Of a stretch of 64,000 nucleotides of DNA, positions 50,334 to 59,022 are shown piece by piece. Source of the stretch: Azotimanducus chitobiosivorans (lineage in GTDB: Bacteria > Pseudomonadota > Gammaproteobacteria > Pseudomonadales > Azotimanducaceae); NCBI GenBank assembly GCA_965200235.1, contig OZ241339.1, forward strand, positions 558,001 through 622,000, written 5' to 3'. Below the pieces are notes generated by a model, which had not been told where the DNA came from, made no database searches, and saw only the letters and a program-made list of their open reading frames with translations. How positions within the stretch are numbered: position 1 is the first letter of the stretch; each line of letters starts with the position of its first letter. A program made the translations under genes and the position numbers.

Positions 50334-51036
50334 TCAGTTGGCGCAGCCCAATCTCGTCCGAGCTTCCTGGTGCGTATGTTGCGGTTGATTCGGCATTGTC
50401 TGGGCTAGATTGCTTCTCCCGCACAGACAGTTGCGGATGTCAAGAGGGGTGAGGGGGGTAATCGAGAAGCATCCGGTACTGCCGTTGTCGATAACGGTAT
50501 TTGTCGGCGTGTATGTTCCGCCCGTCATGAAGCAGCGCCTGAGCAATGGCCGTGACTCGCCGAACCCGGATGCTGTTGTGTAGATCGTGATGTAGAAAGG
50601 CGTTTTCTCGGTCAAGGAAAAGGGTGAGTTACTTCCTGATACAAGATTTGGGTTGCTTGAAGTTATCGTAGCGAAACCACCTTCGCTACCAGTTTGCGAA
50701 CCTGTCCGGGCGTTGTAGACTCTAAATCGAAGAGGAAATGAAGTTGCTCCGCCATCTCCTAACTGGCTGCGCAGTCCGCTGTACAGGTTATCACGGGCAT
50801 CATAAGCCAAAGTTACACTGGTAGCCGTTACAGACGAAATGCTCCCGGTAAGAAGGTTTTGACTCTCGCCTGTCCCTGCACAGGCCGTAGGGCCGATCAG
50901 CCCCGGTGCGGTTACCGTTGCTGTCTGCGCCCCCGCTGGAACTGCCAAGACAGCAAGCAATAAAAGAGCAGTTAATTTAGCGAGTGAGAGAGATCGGGGG
51001 GGGGGGGGGGGGGGGGAATCTCATTAGTTGCTTCAT
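50334..51036 (-). CDS. Secreted protein with a poly-C tract in its signal region, out of frame (candidate phase-variable gene)
   Basis: A start ATG at 51036 with a GGAG site gives MKQLMRF and then a run of 21 C (plus-strand G, 50996-51016). In this length the frame hits a stop seven codons later. If the tract were 20 or 23 long, it would read on as RSLSLAKLTALLLLAVLAVPAGAQTATV, quoted here in two parts as RSLSLAKLTALLLL and AVLAVPAGAQTATV. That is a complete signal peptide followed by a 190-residue, Thr/Ser/Gly-rich, four-to-six-cysteine exported protein ending near 50334. With only two C the natural join RFRSLSL would also work. The protein family is unknown. Either a slipped-strand ON/OFF switch or an artefact of homopolymer sequencing. 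Confidence 0.6.
50996..51016. repeat. 21-base G homopolymer
   Basis: Twenty-one consecutive G on the plus strand, far longer than any other homopolymer in the window. It lies 18 bases inside the 5' end of the minus-strand secreted-protein gene, where length changes switch the frame. Length calls in such tracts are error-prone, so 21 should be treated as approximate. Confidence 0.85.
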
Positions 51037-51091
51037 AGCGTTCTCCGAAAGGCGTGAATTAGAAGTTGCTAAACGTGTCGGTACTATACAT

Positions 51092-51130
51092 TGATTTGTC
51101 AGGAAGCATAGCTGTGGCCAAGCCCCGCGC
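51092..51130. repeat. 39-base imperfect direct repeat, copy 2
   Basis: Partner of the repeat at 49413-49451. It forms the last codons of the DUF169 gene and the ten bases after its stop. Both copies point the same way and bracket 1.64 kb containing the IS110 remnant, the inverted-repeat element, the 52-residue protein and the poly-G gene. Confidence 0.8.
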
Positions 51131-51887
51131 GTGCATCGCTTGTCAGGCCGTAGGCGGGGATTGGGTAGCGAAGCCCGTTTTTCGCCAGCGCATCAAGGCC
51201 TGCGATGGTGCCGGGCAGGAAGCGAGGCGGCAGTGCCATCAAGAGTTCGTCCTCGAGCACGCCGCCGTATCGACGCTCGGCATAGCAGGGAATCGACAGG
51301 CTCGGCTCGCCGGTTTTGAGCGCGCGGCCCCAGGAGTCCGCGCAGGACGACTCGCCCACGCAGCCCCATTCAAACTTCTTGTAGCCGCTCCATTGCAAAC
51401 CATTGATCAGCAGAATCATTTGTGCTGGTGTGGCGTAGATCAGGCAAATGTCCGGGGGATTGATCCGTCCCGATGCGAGCGGGCTCACCGCCACCGCTTC
51501 GTGGGTGCCGCTGCTCGGCAGGTCCATGGCGTGCTGATGCGCACTCGAATCCTCGGTTGTTTCAAACCAGACCCCCGCCATATGCTTGCCGGAGAGCCAG
51601 GTCTCGTCGCGCGGATGCAGCCCGAGCACCGCGCCGCACTGCGCGCCGACGAGATCGCTCATGGTGAAGCCAACCGTCCAGCCGTTTCGCGCCGCTTGCC
51701 CGACAAGTTGGTCGGCAGTGTGCACGTCGCGCGGCTTGCGAAGGCGAGGGATTGCGTCGAGGTCGGACTCTTTCGCGACGCGCTTCAGGCCAATCGGCGT
51801 CGTTCGCAGACGCAGCAGTCGGTTGAGGTCGTCAACCACGCCTCGCCAGTCGAGCTGCTCGGCATCGCTTGCGATGCGCTCAGGCAT
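51099..51887 (-). CDS. DUF169-family protein
   Basis: Protein of 262 residues matching the uncharacterised DUF169 family (ArCR). It has LDWRGVVDDLNRLLRLRTTPIGLKRVA near the start (quoted in part), DICLIYATPAQMILLINGLQW in the middle and PPRFLPGTIAGLDALAKNGLRYPIP near the end. The family is found near anaerobic and methanogenic metabolism as well as in proteobacteria, and its role is unknown. The last ten residues lie in the 39-base repeat shared with the IS110 fragment and may not be original. It starts three bases after the stop of the hydratase gene, so the two are one unit. Confidence 0.8.
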   Translation of the reverse strand: MPERIASDAEQLDWRGVVDDLNRLLRLRTTPIGLKRVAKESDLDAIPRLRKPRDVHTADQLVGQAARNGWTVGFTMSDLVGAQCGAVLGLHPRDETWLSGKHMAGVWFETTEDSSAHQHAMDLPSSGTHEAVAVSPLASGRINPPDICLIYATPAQMILLINGLQWSGYKKFEWGCVGESSCADSWGRALKTGEPSLSIPCYAERRYGGVLEDELLMALPPRFLPGTIAGLDALAKNGLRYPIPAYGLTSDARAGLGHSYAS

Positions 51888-51890
51888 GGC

Positions 51891-52739
51891 TCATGCAGCG
51901 CCAATGCGCTTGAAGTTCGGCGGCCGGCGTTCAATGAACGAGCGCACGCCTTCCTTGAAGTCGTCGCGAACGAGGCTTTCGTTCATCAGCCGGATCGACT
52001 CGCGCGTAGCGTCCGTAACGCCCGTCTGCAAATGGCGGTAGACCTGCCGCTTCATCACCATGACGGATGTCGGCGAGCCGCTCGCCGCAAGCTGCCGGAT
52101 GTAGTTGCCGGCTTCGCGCGCGGAATCGCCTGCCCCGCTCAAGTATTCGGCAAGTCCGATCGCGTGCGCTTCCTCGCCACTGAGTTTGCGTCCAGACCAC
52201 AGGAGGTCGAGTGCCTTGCCCGTGCCGATCAGGCGCGGCAGCAGCCAACTCGAACCGTGCTCAGCGACAAGCCCGCGCTGCACGAACGCGGTGGTGATTT
52301 TCGCCTGCGGCTCAACAAAGCGAATATCGGCGAGCAGCGCGAAGCAGAATCCAAGGCCCGCGCACGCGCCGTTGACGGCGGCGATCACGGGCTTGCGCAC
52401 CGTCAGCAGATACAGAAAACCTGTGTCGTAGCCTTCGCCGATGCTCGCATCGCCAGGGCTTGCAGCGAGTGCGGACAGATCCTCCGACGCCCGGCGTTCG
52501 CCGCCTGCGGCGCGGTCGAGGGCGTTGATGTCCATGCCGGCGCTGAATCCGCGCCCGGCACCGGTAAGCACGATGCCGACCACCGACTCATCCTGCTCGG
52601 CACGGTCAACTGCGTGGCAAATTTCCATGAGCATACGGTTGGTGAAAGCATTGAGCTGGGCAGGCCGGTTCATGGTGATGGTCGCGACAGGCGAATCCAC
52701 TTGGTAGACGATTTCTTGATATTCGACTTCGTTCGGCAT
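51891..52739 (-). CDS. Enoyl-CoA hydratase/isomerase family protein
   Basis: Crotonase-family protein of 282 residues from the ATG at 52739 (MPNEVEYQEIVYQV). The oxyanion-hole segments are GRGFSAGMDINAL and AAVNGACAGLGFCFALLADI, and TAFVQRGLVAEHGSSWLLPR carries the usual catalytic Glu position. It resembles proteobacterial enoyl-CoA hydratases of unknown substrate. A longer frame to 52775 is unlikely. Followed without a gap by the DUF169 gene, so the pair may act on the same CoA ester. Confidence 0.9.
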   Translation of the reverse strand: MPNEVEYQEIVYQVDSPVATITMNRPAQLNAFTNRMLMEICHAVDRAEQDESVVGIVLTGAGRGFSAGMDINALDRAAGGERRASEDLSALAASPGDASIGEGYDTGFLYLLTVRKPVIAAVNGACAGLGFCFALLADIRFVEPQAKITTAFVQRGLVAEHGSSWLLPRLIGTGKALDLLWSGRKLSGEEAHAIGLAEYLSGAGDSAREAGNYIRQLAASGSPTSVMVMKRQVYRHLQTGVTDATRESIRLMNESLVRDDFKEGVRSFIERRPPNFKRIGAA

Positions 52740-52871
52740 GTGCCAATTCTTCCGATGGGGCTGTGAGAGGCGCACAGACTACGCACTTTTCTCACGTCGT
52801 TCCATCTCACGAATCTGAGAGCGTGGCAGTATGATGGCGCTTGCGCGGCGAATAGGCACCGTGAGGACGCC

Positions 52872-54257
52872 ATGGAACAATTGAACTCGATCATCGACTC
52901 GATCAATGCTTTCGTGTGGGGGCCGCCGATGCTCGGCATGCTCGGTGTCACGGGCGTGCTGCTCACGCTTGGCCTCGTGTTCATGCCGTGGCGCAAGATC
53001 GGCTATGGCTTTCGACTGCTGTTCGATCGCGGCAATGCCGTTGGCGAAGGCGAGGTCAAGCCGTTCAATGCGCTGATGACGGCGCTCTCGGCGACCGTCG
53101 GCACGGGGAATATCGCCGGCGTCGCAACCGCGATTGCGCTCGGCGGGCCGGGCGCAATCTTTTATATGTGGCTCATCGCACTTTTTGGCATGGCGACCAA
53201 GTACGCTGAAGCCGTGTGCGCAGTGACCTACCGCGAAGTGGACGCGAACGGCAAGTACGTTGGCGGCCCGATGTACTACCTCAGGAAAGGCGTTGGCGAG
53301 TTCGCGCCCGAACTTGGCAAATGGCTCGCCATCGCCTTTGCTATCTTCGGTGCGGTCGCGGCATTTGGCATCGGCAACGCCGTGCAAGTCAACTCGATGG
53401 CGGCGGCGCTCGCAGGAAGCTTCTCCGTGCCCTCCTGGGTGACTGGCGTTGTTGTCGCGGCGCTCGTCGGCATCGTCATCCTCGGTGGCATTCGGCGCAT
53501 CGCCGATGTCGCGGGCAAGCTGGTGCCAGCGATGATCGTGCTGTACTTGGGCGCGGCACTTCTCATCATCCTCCTCAACGTTGCGAAGGTGCCAGAAGCT
53601 GTGGGCTTGATCTTTACGCACGCCTTCACGCCCGCGGCGGCGACTGGTGGCTTCGCAGGCGCGGCAGTGGCCGCGGCTATTCGCTTTGGCGTGGCGCGCG
53701 GCGTGTTCTCCAATGAGTCTGGCTTGGGTTCGGCCGCCATCGCCCATGCGGCCGCGCAAACCAACAGCCCCGTTCGCCAAGGTGTCATCGCCATGCTCGG
53801 CACGTTCATCGACACCATTCTCGTCTGCACCGTGACGGCGCTGGTGATTTTGACGTCCGGTGCGTGGGTGATGACCGGTATCGATGGCGCAGGACTCACA
53901 GGCGCAGTGCTGACATCAACCGGCTTCGAGGCCTCGCTTGCTGGCGGTCAGTATGTTGTGACCATCGCGCTCGTGGTGTTCGCGTTTACCACCATCCTCG
54001 GCTGGTCGTATTACGGCGAGCGCTGCTGGCAATATCTCTTCAAAGAGAAAAGCCTCGTCATCTATCGGGTCTTGTGGGTGCTCGCGGCGCTGTCCTTCGC
54101 CAATGTCAAGGTGGACTTGGTGTGGAACCTTTCGGATATGCTCAACGGACTGATGGCAGTGCCGAACCTGATCGGGCTTCTGCTGCTCGCGCCGATGGTA
54201 TTCCGGGTCACGCGGGCGTATTTTGACGGCGAAGTCACGCGGCGCGGAAGTGCTTGA
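52872..54257 (+). CDS. Sodium:alanine/glycine symporter (AGCS family)
   Basis: Integral membrane transporter of 461 residues. The AGCS signature FNALMTALSATVGTGNIAGVATA lies near residue 60 (quoted in part), followed by YVGGPMYYLRKGVGEFAP and about eight further membrane segments. It takes up alanine or glycine with sodium. The 3' end overlaps the higA gene by 23 bases tail-to-tail. Two long opposite-strand frames here are shadows. Single gene, no operon partner visible. Confidence 0.93.
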   Translation: MEQLNSIIDSINAFVWGPPMLGMLGVTGVLLTLGLVFMPWRKIGYGFRLLFDRGNAVGEGEVKPFNALMTALSATVGTGNIAGVATAIALGGPGAIFYMWLIALFGMATKYAEAVCAVTYREVDANGKYVGGPMYYLRKGVGEFAPELGKWLAIAFAIFGAVAAFGIGNAVQVNSMAAALAGSFSVPSWVTGVVVAALVGIVILGGIRRIADVAGKLVPAMIVLYLGAALLIILLNVAKVPEAVGLIFTHAFTPAAATGGFAGAAVAAAIRFGVARGVFSNESGLGSAAIAHAAAQTNSPVRQGVIAMLGTFIDTILVCTVTALVILTSGAWVMTGIDGAGLTGAVLTSTGFEASLAGGQYVVTIALVVFAFTTILGWSYYGERCWQYLFKEKSLVIYRVLWVLAALSFANVKVDLVWNLSDMLNGLMAVPNLIGLLLLAPMVFRVTRAYFDGEVTRRGSA

Positions 54258-54516
54258 TCTCGTCGAGGTCTAGCTGCTTGGCAGCTTCTTCTAAGTCATA
54301 GCTGGACTGAAGGTTGAGCCAAAAGTCTGGCGAAGTGCCGAAGAATTTTGCGAGACGCAAGGCCGAGGCCGCGGTAACCGACCTCTTCCCATGCACGATT
54401 TCATTGATTGCTCTCGGCGGCATGCCGAGTTCGCGGCCAAGCCTGTTCTGGCTAATTCCAAACTCTGTAAGGAACTCTTCGAGCAGTACTTCGCCCGGGT
54501 GTACGTTCTTAAGCAT
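54235..54516 (-). CDS. higA: HigA-type antitoxin (XRE family)
   Basis: Antitoxin of 93 residues starting VHPGEVLLEEFLTEFGISQN, with a helix-turn-helix RLGRELGMPPRAINEIVHGKR, and ending in the family's LDLDEIKHFRAA-like tail. It represses its own operon and neutralises HigB. It lies 11 bases downstream of the toxin, the toxin-first order typical of higBA. Its last codons overlap the AGCS gene. Confidence 0.93.
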   Translation of the reverse strand: MLKNVHPGEVLLEEFLTEFGISQNRLGRELGMPPRAINEIVHGKRSVTAASALRLAKFFGTSPDFWLNLQSSYDLEEAAKQLDLDEIKHFRAA

Positions 54517-54527
54517 GTTGAAAGCCT

Positions 54528-54809
54528 CTAATGGTAGTCAATGATCTCGACATCGTTCGCATGATTCGCCTGCCATGTAAAGCATATCCGCCACTGGTCG
54601 TTGATTCGTATGCTGAATCGCCCGGCTTGCGCCCCTTGCAGTTTCTTCAGCCTGTTTGATGGAGGAACTTCCATATCTTGCAAGCAAGTCGCGGCGTCGA
54701 GCATCCGAAGCTTCCTGCGAGCACGCTGTTGAATTGCAGCCGGCAATCCTCGTGCGATTTGACCGTTGAAAATGGCTTCACTTCTTTTGTCCTTGAACGA
54801 TCTGATCAT
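54528..54809 (-). CDS. higB: HigB-type ribosome-dependent mRNA interferase
   Basis: Toxin of 93 residues. The start ATG at 54809 gives MIRSFKDKRSEAIFNG, the usual HigB beginning; the track frame reaching to 54923 is longer but not family-like. The RelE-fold core includes LPAAIQQRARRKLRMLDAA, PPSNRLKKLQGAQAGRFSIR and INDQWRICFTW. It cuts mRNA on the ribosome. The promoter palindrome sits immediately upstream. Confidence 0.93.
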   Translation of the reverse strand: MIRSFKDKRSEAIFNGQIARGLPAAIQQRARRKLRMLDAATCLQDMEVPPSNRLKKLQGAQAGRFSIRINDQWRICFTWQANHANDVEIIDYH

Positions 54810-54818
54810 CCGCCAAAG

Positions 54819-54837
54819 TATAACGCAACGCGTTATA
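54819..54837. promoter_or_regulatory. higBA operator palindrome
   Basis: TATAACGC and GCGTTATA flank a three-base centre (54819-54837), ten bases upstream of higB. This 8-3-8 arrangement over the minus-strand -10 (TATACT at 54822-54817) is a typical HigA operator. The transcript start would fall almost at the ATG, so higB may be nearly leaderless. Confidence 0.65.
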
Positions 54838-54986
54838 TTTAGGGTACGATGCTTCTGGTCCGTCATCGGATCTTCACGATAGCTTGTCCGACGACTTCGC
54901 GCATTCTCTGGTTCAGCTGGCACATCCGACCGTTACAATGCGCTTCAACAATCAATCACGCGCAATCACGCGAACAGGAAAACACC

Positions 54987-56132
54987 ATGATCCTCACTGA
55001 GGAAGAACGTATGCTGCAGGATTCTGCGCAGGATTTCTGTGGCAAGGTCAGTCCGGTCTCAGCGTTTCGCGAGCTTCGTGATTCGAGGTCAAGCGACGGT
55101 TACGACGCGGCCATTTGGCGGCAAATGTCGGAACTCGGCTGGATGGGTGTGCCGTGGGACGAGTCGCTCGGCGGTTCGGGCTTTGGCTTTCGCGGGCTCG
55201 GTGTCATCAGCGAGCAAGCTGGTCGCACATTGCTCGCAAGCCCGCTGCACTCGAGCGTGTGGGCCTGCGGTTCGATCATCGACTTGGGTGCGAGCGCTGA
55301 CCTCAAGCAGCGCATCATGCCTGGGCTTTCGTCCGGCGAGCGCCTGATTGCGCTGGCGCTCGAAGAATCGGCGCATCACGCGCCGTATGGCGCAACGCTT
55401 GTCGCCGAGGAGACAGAAGCAGGATTCACGCTGCGCGGTCGCAAGCGATTTGTCGCCGATGCCGGTATCGCTGACCAATTGCTGGTCGTCGCGCGATCGG
55501 CTGGCGAAGCAGGAGTGCGCGACGGCCTAACGCTTCTTTTGGTGCCGAGGGATGCGACCGGCGTCACCATCAAACCGCTCGCAATGGTGGACAGCCGTCA
55601 TGTGGCTGATATCGAGTTCGATGGCGTGCACGTGGCTGACAAGGCGGGCGCGCTCATCGGCGAGGTCGGCAAAGGCGCGGATATTCTCGATCATGCGCTT
55701 GATCGCGCTCGCGTTGGGCTTGCGGCGGAGATGCTTGGCATCTGTCAGGAGCTGTTTGATCGCACCATGACGTATCTCAAAGAACGTCAGCAGTTCGGCG
55801 TATTGATTGGCACGTTTCAAGCGCTCAAGCACCGTGCGGCTGAGATGTTCTGCGAGATCGAGCTTGCGCGCAGCGCTGTGTACGAGGCGCTCGAAGCGCT
55901 TGACGATGGCAGGGGCGAGGACGAAGTCGCGCGTCTCGCAAGCCTCGCCAAATTCAAGATGGGTGAAGCCTTGAAACTTGTCTCAAGAGAGAGCCTGCAA
56001 ATGCACGGCGGCATCGGCATGACCGACGAATTCGATGTCGGACTCTTCTTGAAACGCGCCGCGGTGTGTGAACAAGCCTATGGCAACACGGCGTTCCACG
56101 CGGATCGCTATGCCGCGCTCGGAGACTTTTAG
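54987..56132 (+). CDS. Acyl-CoA dehydrogenase family protein
   Basis: Acyl-CoA dehydrogenase of 381 residues from ATG 54987 (MILTEEERMLQDSAQDF); an earlier in-frame start at 54849 would overlap the higBA promoter. Family signatures are LALEESAHHA in place of the usual TEP motif, ERQQFGVLIGTFQALKHRAAEM (quoted in part) and LQMHGGIGMTDEFDVG. The missing GS-GSD substrate loop marks it as the divergent pimeloyl-like or alkylation-type subgroup. It stops directly before gloB. Substrate unknown. Confidence 0.9.
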   Translation: MILTEEERMLQDSAQDFCGKVSPVSAFRELRDSRSSDGYDAAIWRQMSELGWMGVPWDESLGGSGFGFRGLGVISEQAGRTLLASPLHSSVWACGSIIDLGASADLKQRIMPGLSSGERLIALALEESAHHAPYGATLVAEETEAGFTLRGRKRFVADAGIADQLLVVARSAGEAGVRDGLTLLLVPRDATGVTIKPLAMVDSRHVADIEFDGVHVADKAGALIGEVGKGADILDHALDRARVGLAAEMLGICQELFDRTMTYLKERQQFGVLIGTFQALKHRAAEMFCEIELARSAVYEALEALDDGRGEDEVARLASLAKFKMGEALKLVSRESLQMHGGIGMTDEFDVGLFLKRAAVCEQAYGNTAFHADRYAALGDF

Positions 56133-56906
56133 ATGACAGAATCGCTTGAAATCCTGCAGATACCGTGCCTGCAAGACAATTACGGCTATCTGATTCATGC
56201 GCCGCAGGCGCAGTTGACGGCGGCGATTGACACGCCTGATGCGAGTGCCATCAATGATGCGCTCGACTCAAGAGAGTGGGCGCTCACGCATATTCTCAAT
56301 ACCCATCATCATTTTGACCATACCGGCGGCAATGAATCACTGAAAGCGCAATGGGGATGCAAGATTGTCGGGCCGGCCGCCGACCGGAGCCGCATCCCGG
56401 GCATCGATACTGCGCTTGCCGATGGCGATGTCTACGACTTCGGCGGACATCACGCGAGCGTCTTCGATGTGCCGGGGCACACCCGCGGGCACATCGCCTA
56501 CCACTTTGCTGATGATGGTGTCGCGTTTGTCGGTGACACGCTCTTTGCGCTCGGCTGCGGACGGCTTTTTGAAGGCACGCCCGCGCAGATGTGGACGAGC
56601 CTCGAAAAGCTGCTTGCGCTGCCCGACGCCACGCGCGTCTACTGCGCGCATGAGTACACCGAGGCGAATGCCCGTTTCGCGCTCACCGTGGATCCGCAGA
56701 ACGACGCGCTGCGAGATCGCGCGGCCAAGATCAGCGAGATGCGGGCGCGCGGCGAGCCGACGGTGCCGACGAGCATCGGTTTGGAGCGGCGCACCAACCC
56801 GTTCTTGCGGCCAAGCAGCGAATCCTTGCGTCGGACACTCGATATGCTTGATGCTAGCGATGTTGAAGTATTCGCCGAAGTGCGCGCACGCAAGGACAGG
56901 TTCTGA
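56133..56906 (+). CDS. gloB: Hydroxyacylglutathione hydrolase (glyoxalase II)
   Basis: Metallo-beta-lactamase fold enzyme of 257 residues starting on the base after the upstream stop. The binuclear metal motif is ILNTHHHFDHTGGN, with later ligands in DVPGHTRGHIAYH, FVGDTLFALGCGRLFEG and YCAHEYTEANARFA. It hydrolyses S-lactoylglutathione to lactate in methylglyoxal detoxification. The C-terminal glutathione-binding part ends with TNPFLR typical of the family. Probably cotranscribed with the dehydrogenase. Confidence 0.95.
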   Translation: MTESLEILQIPCLQDNYGYLIHAPQAQLTAAIDTPDASAINDALDSREWALTHILNTHHHFDHTGGNESLKAQWGCKIVGPAADRSRIPGIDTALADGDVYDFGGHHASVFDVPGHTRGHIAYHFADDGVAFVGDTLFALGCGRLFEGTPAQMWTSLEKLLALPDATRVYCAHEYTEANARFALTVDPQNDALRDRAAKISEMRARGEPTVPTSIGLERRTNPFLRPSSESLRRTLDMLDASDVEVFAEVRARKDRF

Positions 56907-56930
56907 TTATTTGAAGTAGAGTGTGCGCTT

Positions 56931-57815
56931 TTGTCCGCAAAGAAGCGGTTCCATACGAGGCAATACGTGTTTTTTGAAAGTACCGAATCCTATATCACCA
57001 CCGATGAACTGAGCATGGCGGTGGAGGCCGCGGTGACGCTTGAGCGTCCTCTGCTCGTCAAAGGCGAGCCTGGCACCGGCAAGACCCTACTTGCGCGGGA
57101 AGTCGCAGAAACGCTGAAAGCACCGCTTATCGAATGGCACATCAAGTCCACTACCAAGGCGCAGCAGGGCCTCTACGAATATGATGCAGTGACGCGCCTG
57201 CGCGACTCGCAGCTTGGCGATGATCGCGTCAACGATATTCGCAACTACATCAAGAAAGGCAAGCTCTGGGAGGCGTTTGAGGCGTCCGAGCGCTGCGTGC
57301 TCCTCATCGACGAGATTGACAAGGCGGACATCGAGTTCCCGAATGACCTTTTGCAGGAACTCGACCGCATGGAGTTCTTTGTCTATGAACTCAAAGAAAC
57401 CATCAAGGCGGTGACACGGCCGGTCGTGGTGATCACGAGCAACAACGAAAAGGAATTGCCGGATGCGTTTTTGCGTCGCTGCTTCTTCCACTACATCAAC
57501 TTTCCAGACCGGGAAACGATGGAGGAGATCATCGAAGTGCATCACCCCGGCATTAAGCGCGACCTTGTGAAAGAGGCGCTCGATATCTTCTTTGATGTGC
57601 GCAAAGTGCCAGGCCTCAAGAAAAAGCCGAGCACCTCGGAACTCATCGATTGGCTGAAGCTCTTGATGTCGGATGACATCCCGGAGGAGATTTTGACCAA
57701 CCGCGATCCATCCAAAGCCATTCCGCCGCTCTATGGTGCGCTCGTGAAGAACGAGCAGGATGTGCATCTCCTCGAGCGTCTCGCATTCATGTCCCGTCGC
57801 GATAGCCGCGGATAA
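56931..57815 (+). CDS. MoxR-family AAA ATPase
   Basis: AAA ATPase of 294 residues read from a TTG at 56931; a GTG start 36 bases later is possible. Walker A is RPLLVKGEPGTGKTLLAREVA near residue 38 (quoted in part), Walker B is RCVLLIDEIDKADIEFPN, and the sensor regions are VVITSNNEKELPDAFLRRCF. MoxR proteins act as chaperones that insert metal cofactors or assemble complexes together with VWA proteins; the next gene encodes one. Gap to that gene is nine bases. Confidence 0.9.
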   Translation: MSAKKRFHTRQYVFFESTESYITTDELSMAVEAAVTLERPLLVKGEPGTGKTLLAREVAETLKAPLIEWHIKSTTKAQQGLYEYDAVTRLRDSQLGDDRVNDIRNYIKKGKLWEAFEASERCVLLIDEIDKADIEFPNDLLQELDRMEFFVYELKETIKAVTRPVVVITSNNEKELPDAFLRRCFFHYINFPDRETMEEIIEVHHPGIKRDLVKEALDIFFDVRKVPGLKKKPSTSELIDWLKLLMSDDIPEEILTNRDPSKAIPPLYGALVKNEQDVHLLERLAFMSRRDSRG

Positions 57816-57824
57816 GCGCCTGTC

Positions 57825-59000
57825 ATGCTCGTGAACTTCTTTTCGACGCTCCGGCGCTACGAAGTGCCGGTCACGCTGCGCGAGCTCATGGACCTCTTGC
57901 GCGGCATGCGCTCCGGGCTCGTCTATGCCGATGTCGATGACTTTTATCTGTTGTCACGCGCCGCGCTCGTCAAGGACGAGAAGCACTACGACAAGTTTGA
58001 CCGTGCGTTTTCGGCTTATTTCAAAGGTCTCGATAATCTTGACGGGCTGCTTTCGTCGCTGATCCCGGACGAATGGCTGAAGCGCGAGTTCGAAAAGTGG
58101 CTTTCTCCCGAAGACATGAAGCGCATCGAGTCCCTCGGCGGACTAGAAAAGCTGATTGACGAGTTCAAGAAGGCGCGCGAAGAAGCCGAGCAGGCGGCGG
58201 CCGAAGCCGCCAAAAAGCAGGCCAATCAAGGTGATGAAGGCGAAGAAGAACGCGAGGATGGCAAGAAAGGGCCGGGCGGTCTTGGACGCGGCGGCAAGAA
58301 AAAAGCGAAGAAAGTCTGGAACGAGCGCAAATACAAGAACCTTGACGATTCGGTCGAGCTTGGCACGCGCAACATCAAGCTGGCACTGAGGCGCCTTCGC
58401 AAGCTCGCGCGCACGGGCCGTGATGATGAGCTCGACATGGACACCACGATTCGCAGGACGGCAGACAACGGCGGACTGCTTGATATCCGTATGCGCCCGG
58501 AGCGCAAGAACACCGTCAAGGTGCTGCTTTTTCTCGACATCGGCGGCTCGATGGATGCGCATGTCAAAATCTGTGAAGAGCTGTTCTCGGCAAGCCGTAC
58601 CGAGTTCAAGCACCTTGAGTACTTTTATTTCCACAACTTCCCGTATGAATCCATGTGGAAAGACAACAAGCGCCGCATGACCGAGCGCATTCCGACTTTC
58701 GACATCCTCAACAAGTATGCGCACGACTACAAGGTGGTGTTCGTTGGCGATGCGACCATGGCGCCCTATGAAATTACCCATGTCGGCGGCAGCGTCGAGC
58801 ACTGGAACGAAGAGACCGGCGCCGTGTGGATGAAGCGCTTCACCTCGCATTTCGACAAGATTGTGTGGATCAATCCAACGCCAAAGGAAACGTGGGAGTA
58901 TTCGACATCAGTCGCCATGACAAACGAACTCGTAGATGGCATGATGTATCCGCTCACTATCCGTGGCATTGAAGAGGGCATGAGCCAGCTCACCAAGTAG
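57825..59000 (+). CDS. VWA-domain protein of the CoxE family
   Basis: Protein of 391 residues. The N-terminal half is helical, with a long charged, Glu/Lys/Gln-rich linker (about 110-165). The C-terminal half is a von Willebrand A domain with the adhesion motif KVLLFLDIGGSMDAHVKI; the family's DxGGS form replaces the usual DxSxS. FVGDATMAPYEITHVGG follows. It is paired with the MoxR ATPase as in CoxD/CoxE-like modules, which mature metalloenzymes; no CO dehydrogenase genes are in the window, so the client is unknown. Confidence 0.87.
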   Translation: MLVNFFSTLRRYEVPVTLRELMDLLRGMRSGLVYADVDDFYLLSRAALVKDEKHYDKFDRAFSAYFKGLDNLDGLLSSLIPDEWLKREFEKWLSPEDMKRIESLGGLEKLIDEFKKAREEAEQAAAEAAKKQANQGDEGEEEREDGKKGPGGLGRGGKKKAKKVWNERKYKNLDDSVELGTRNIKLALRRLRKLARTGRDDELDMDTTIRRTADNGGLLDIRMRPERKNTVKVLLFLDIGGSMDAHVKICEELFSASRTEFKHLEYFYFHNFPYESMWKDNKRRMTERIPTFDILNKYAHDYKVVFVGDATMAPYEITHVGGSVEHWNEETGAVWMKRFTSHFDKIVWINPTPKETWEYSTSVAMTNELVDGMMYPLTIRGIEEGMSQLTK

Positions 59001-59022
59001 GCACCAGATAGGCATCAAACAA

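Noticed and set aside
51066..52766. 566-residue plus-strand frame opposite DUF169 and the hydratase
   Set aside because: It matches no family and mirrors two well-supported minus-strand genes.
52779..53780. 333-residue minus-strand frame opposite the AGCS symporter
   Set aside because: Highly charged His/Arg-rich composition typical of antisense translation.
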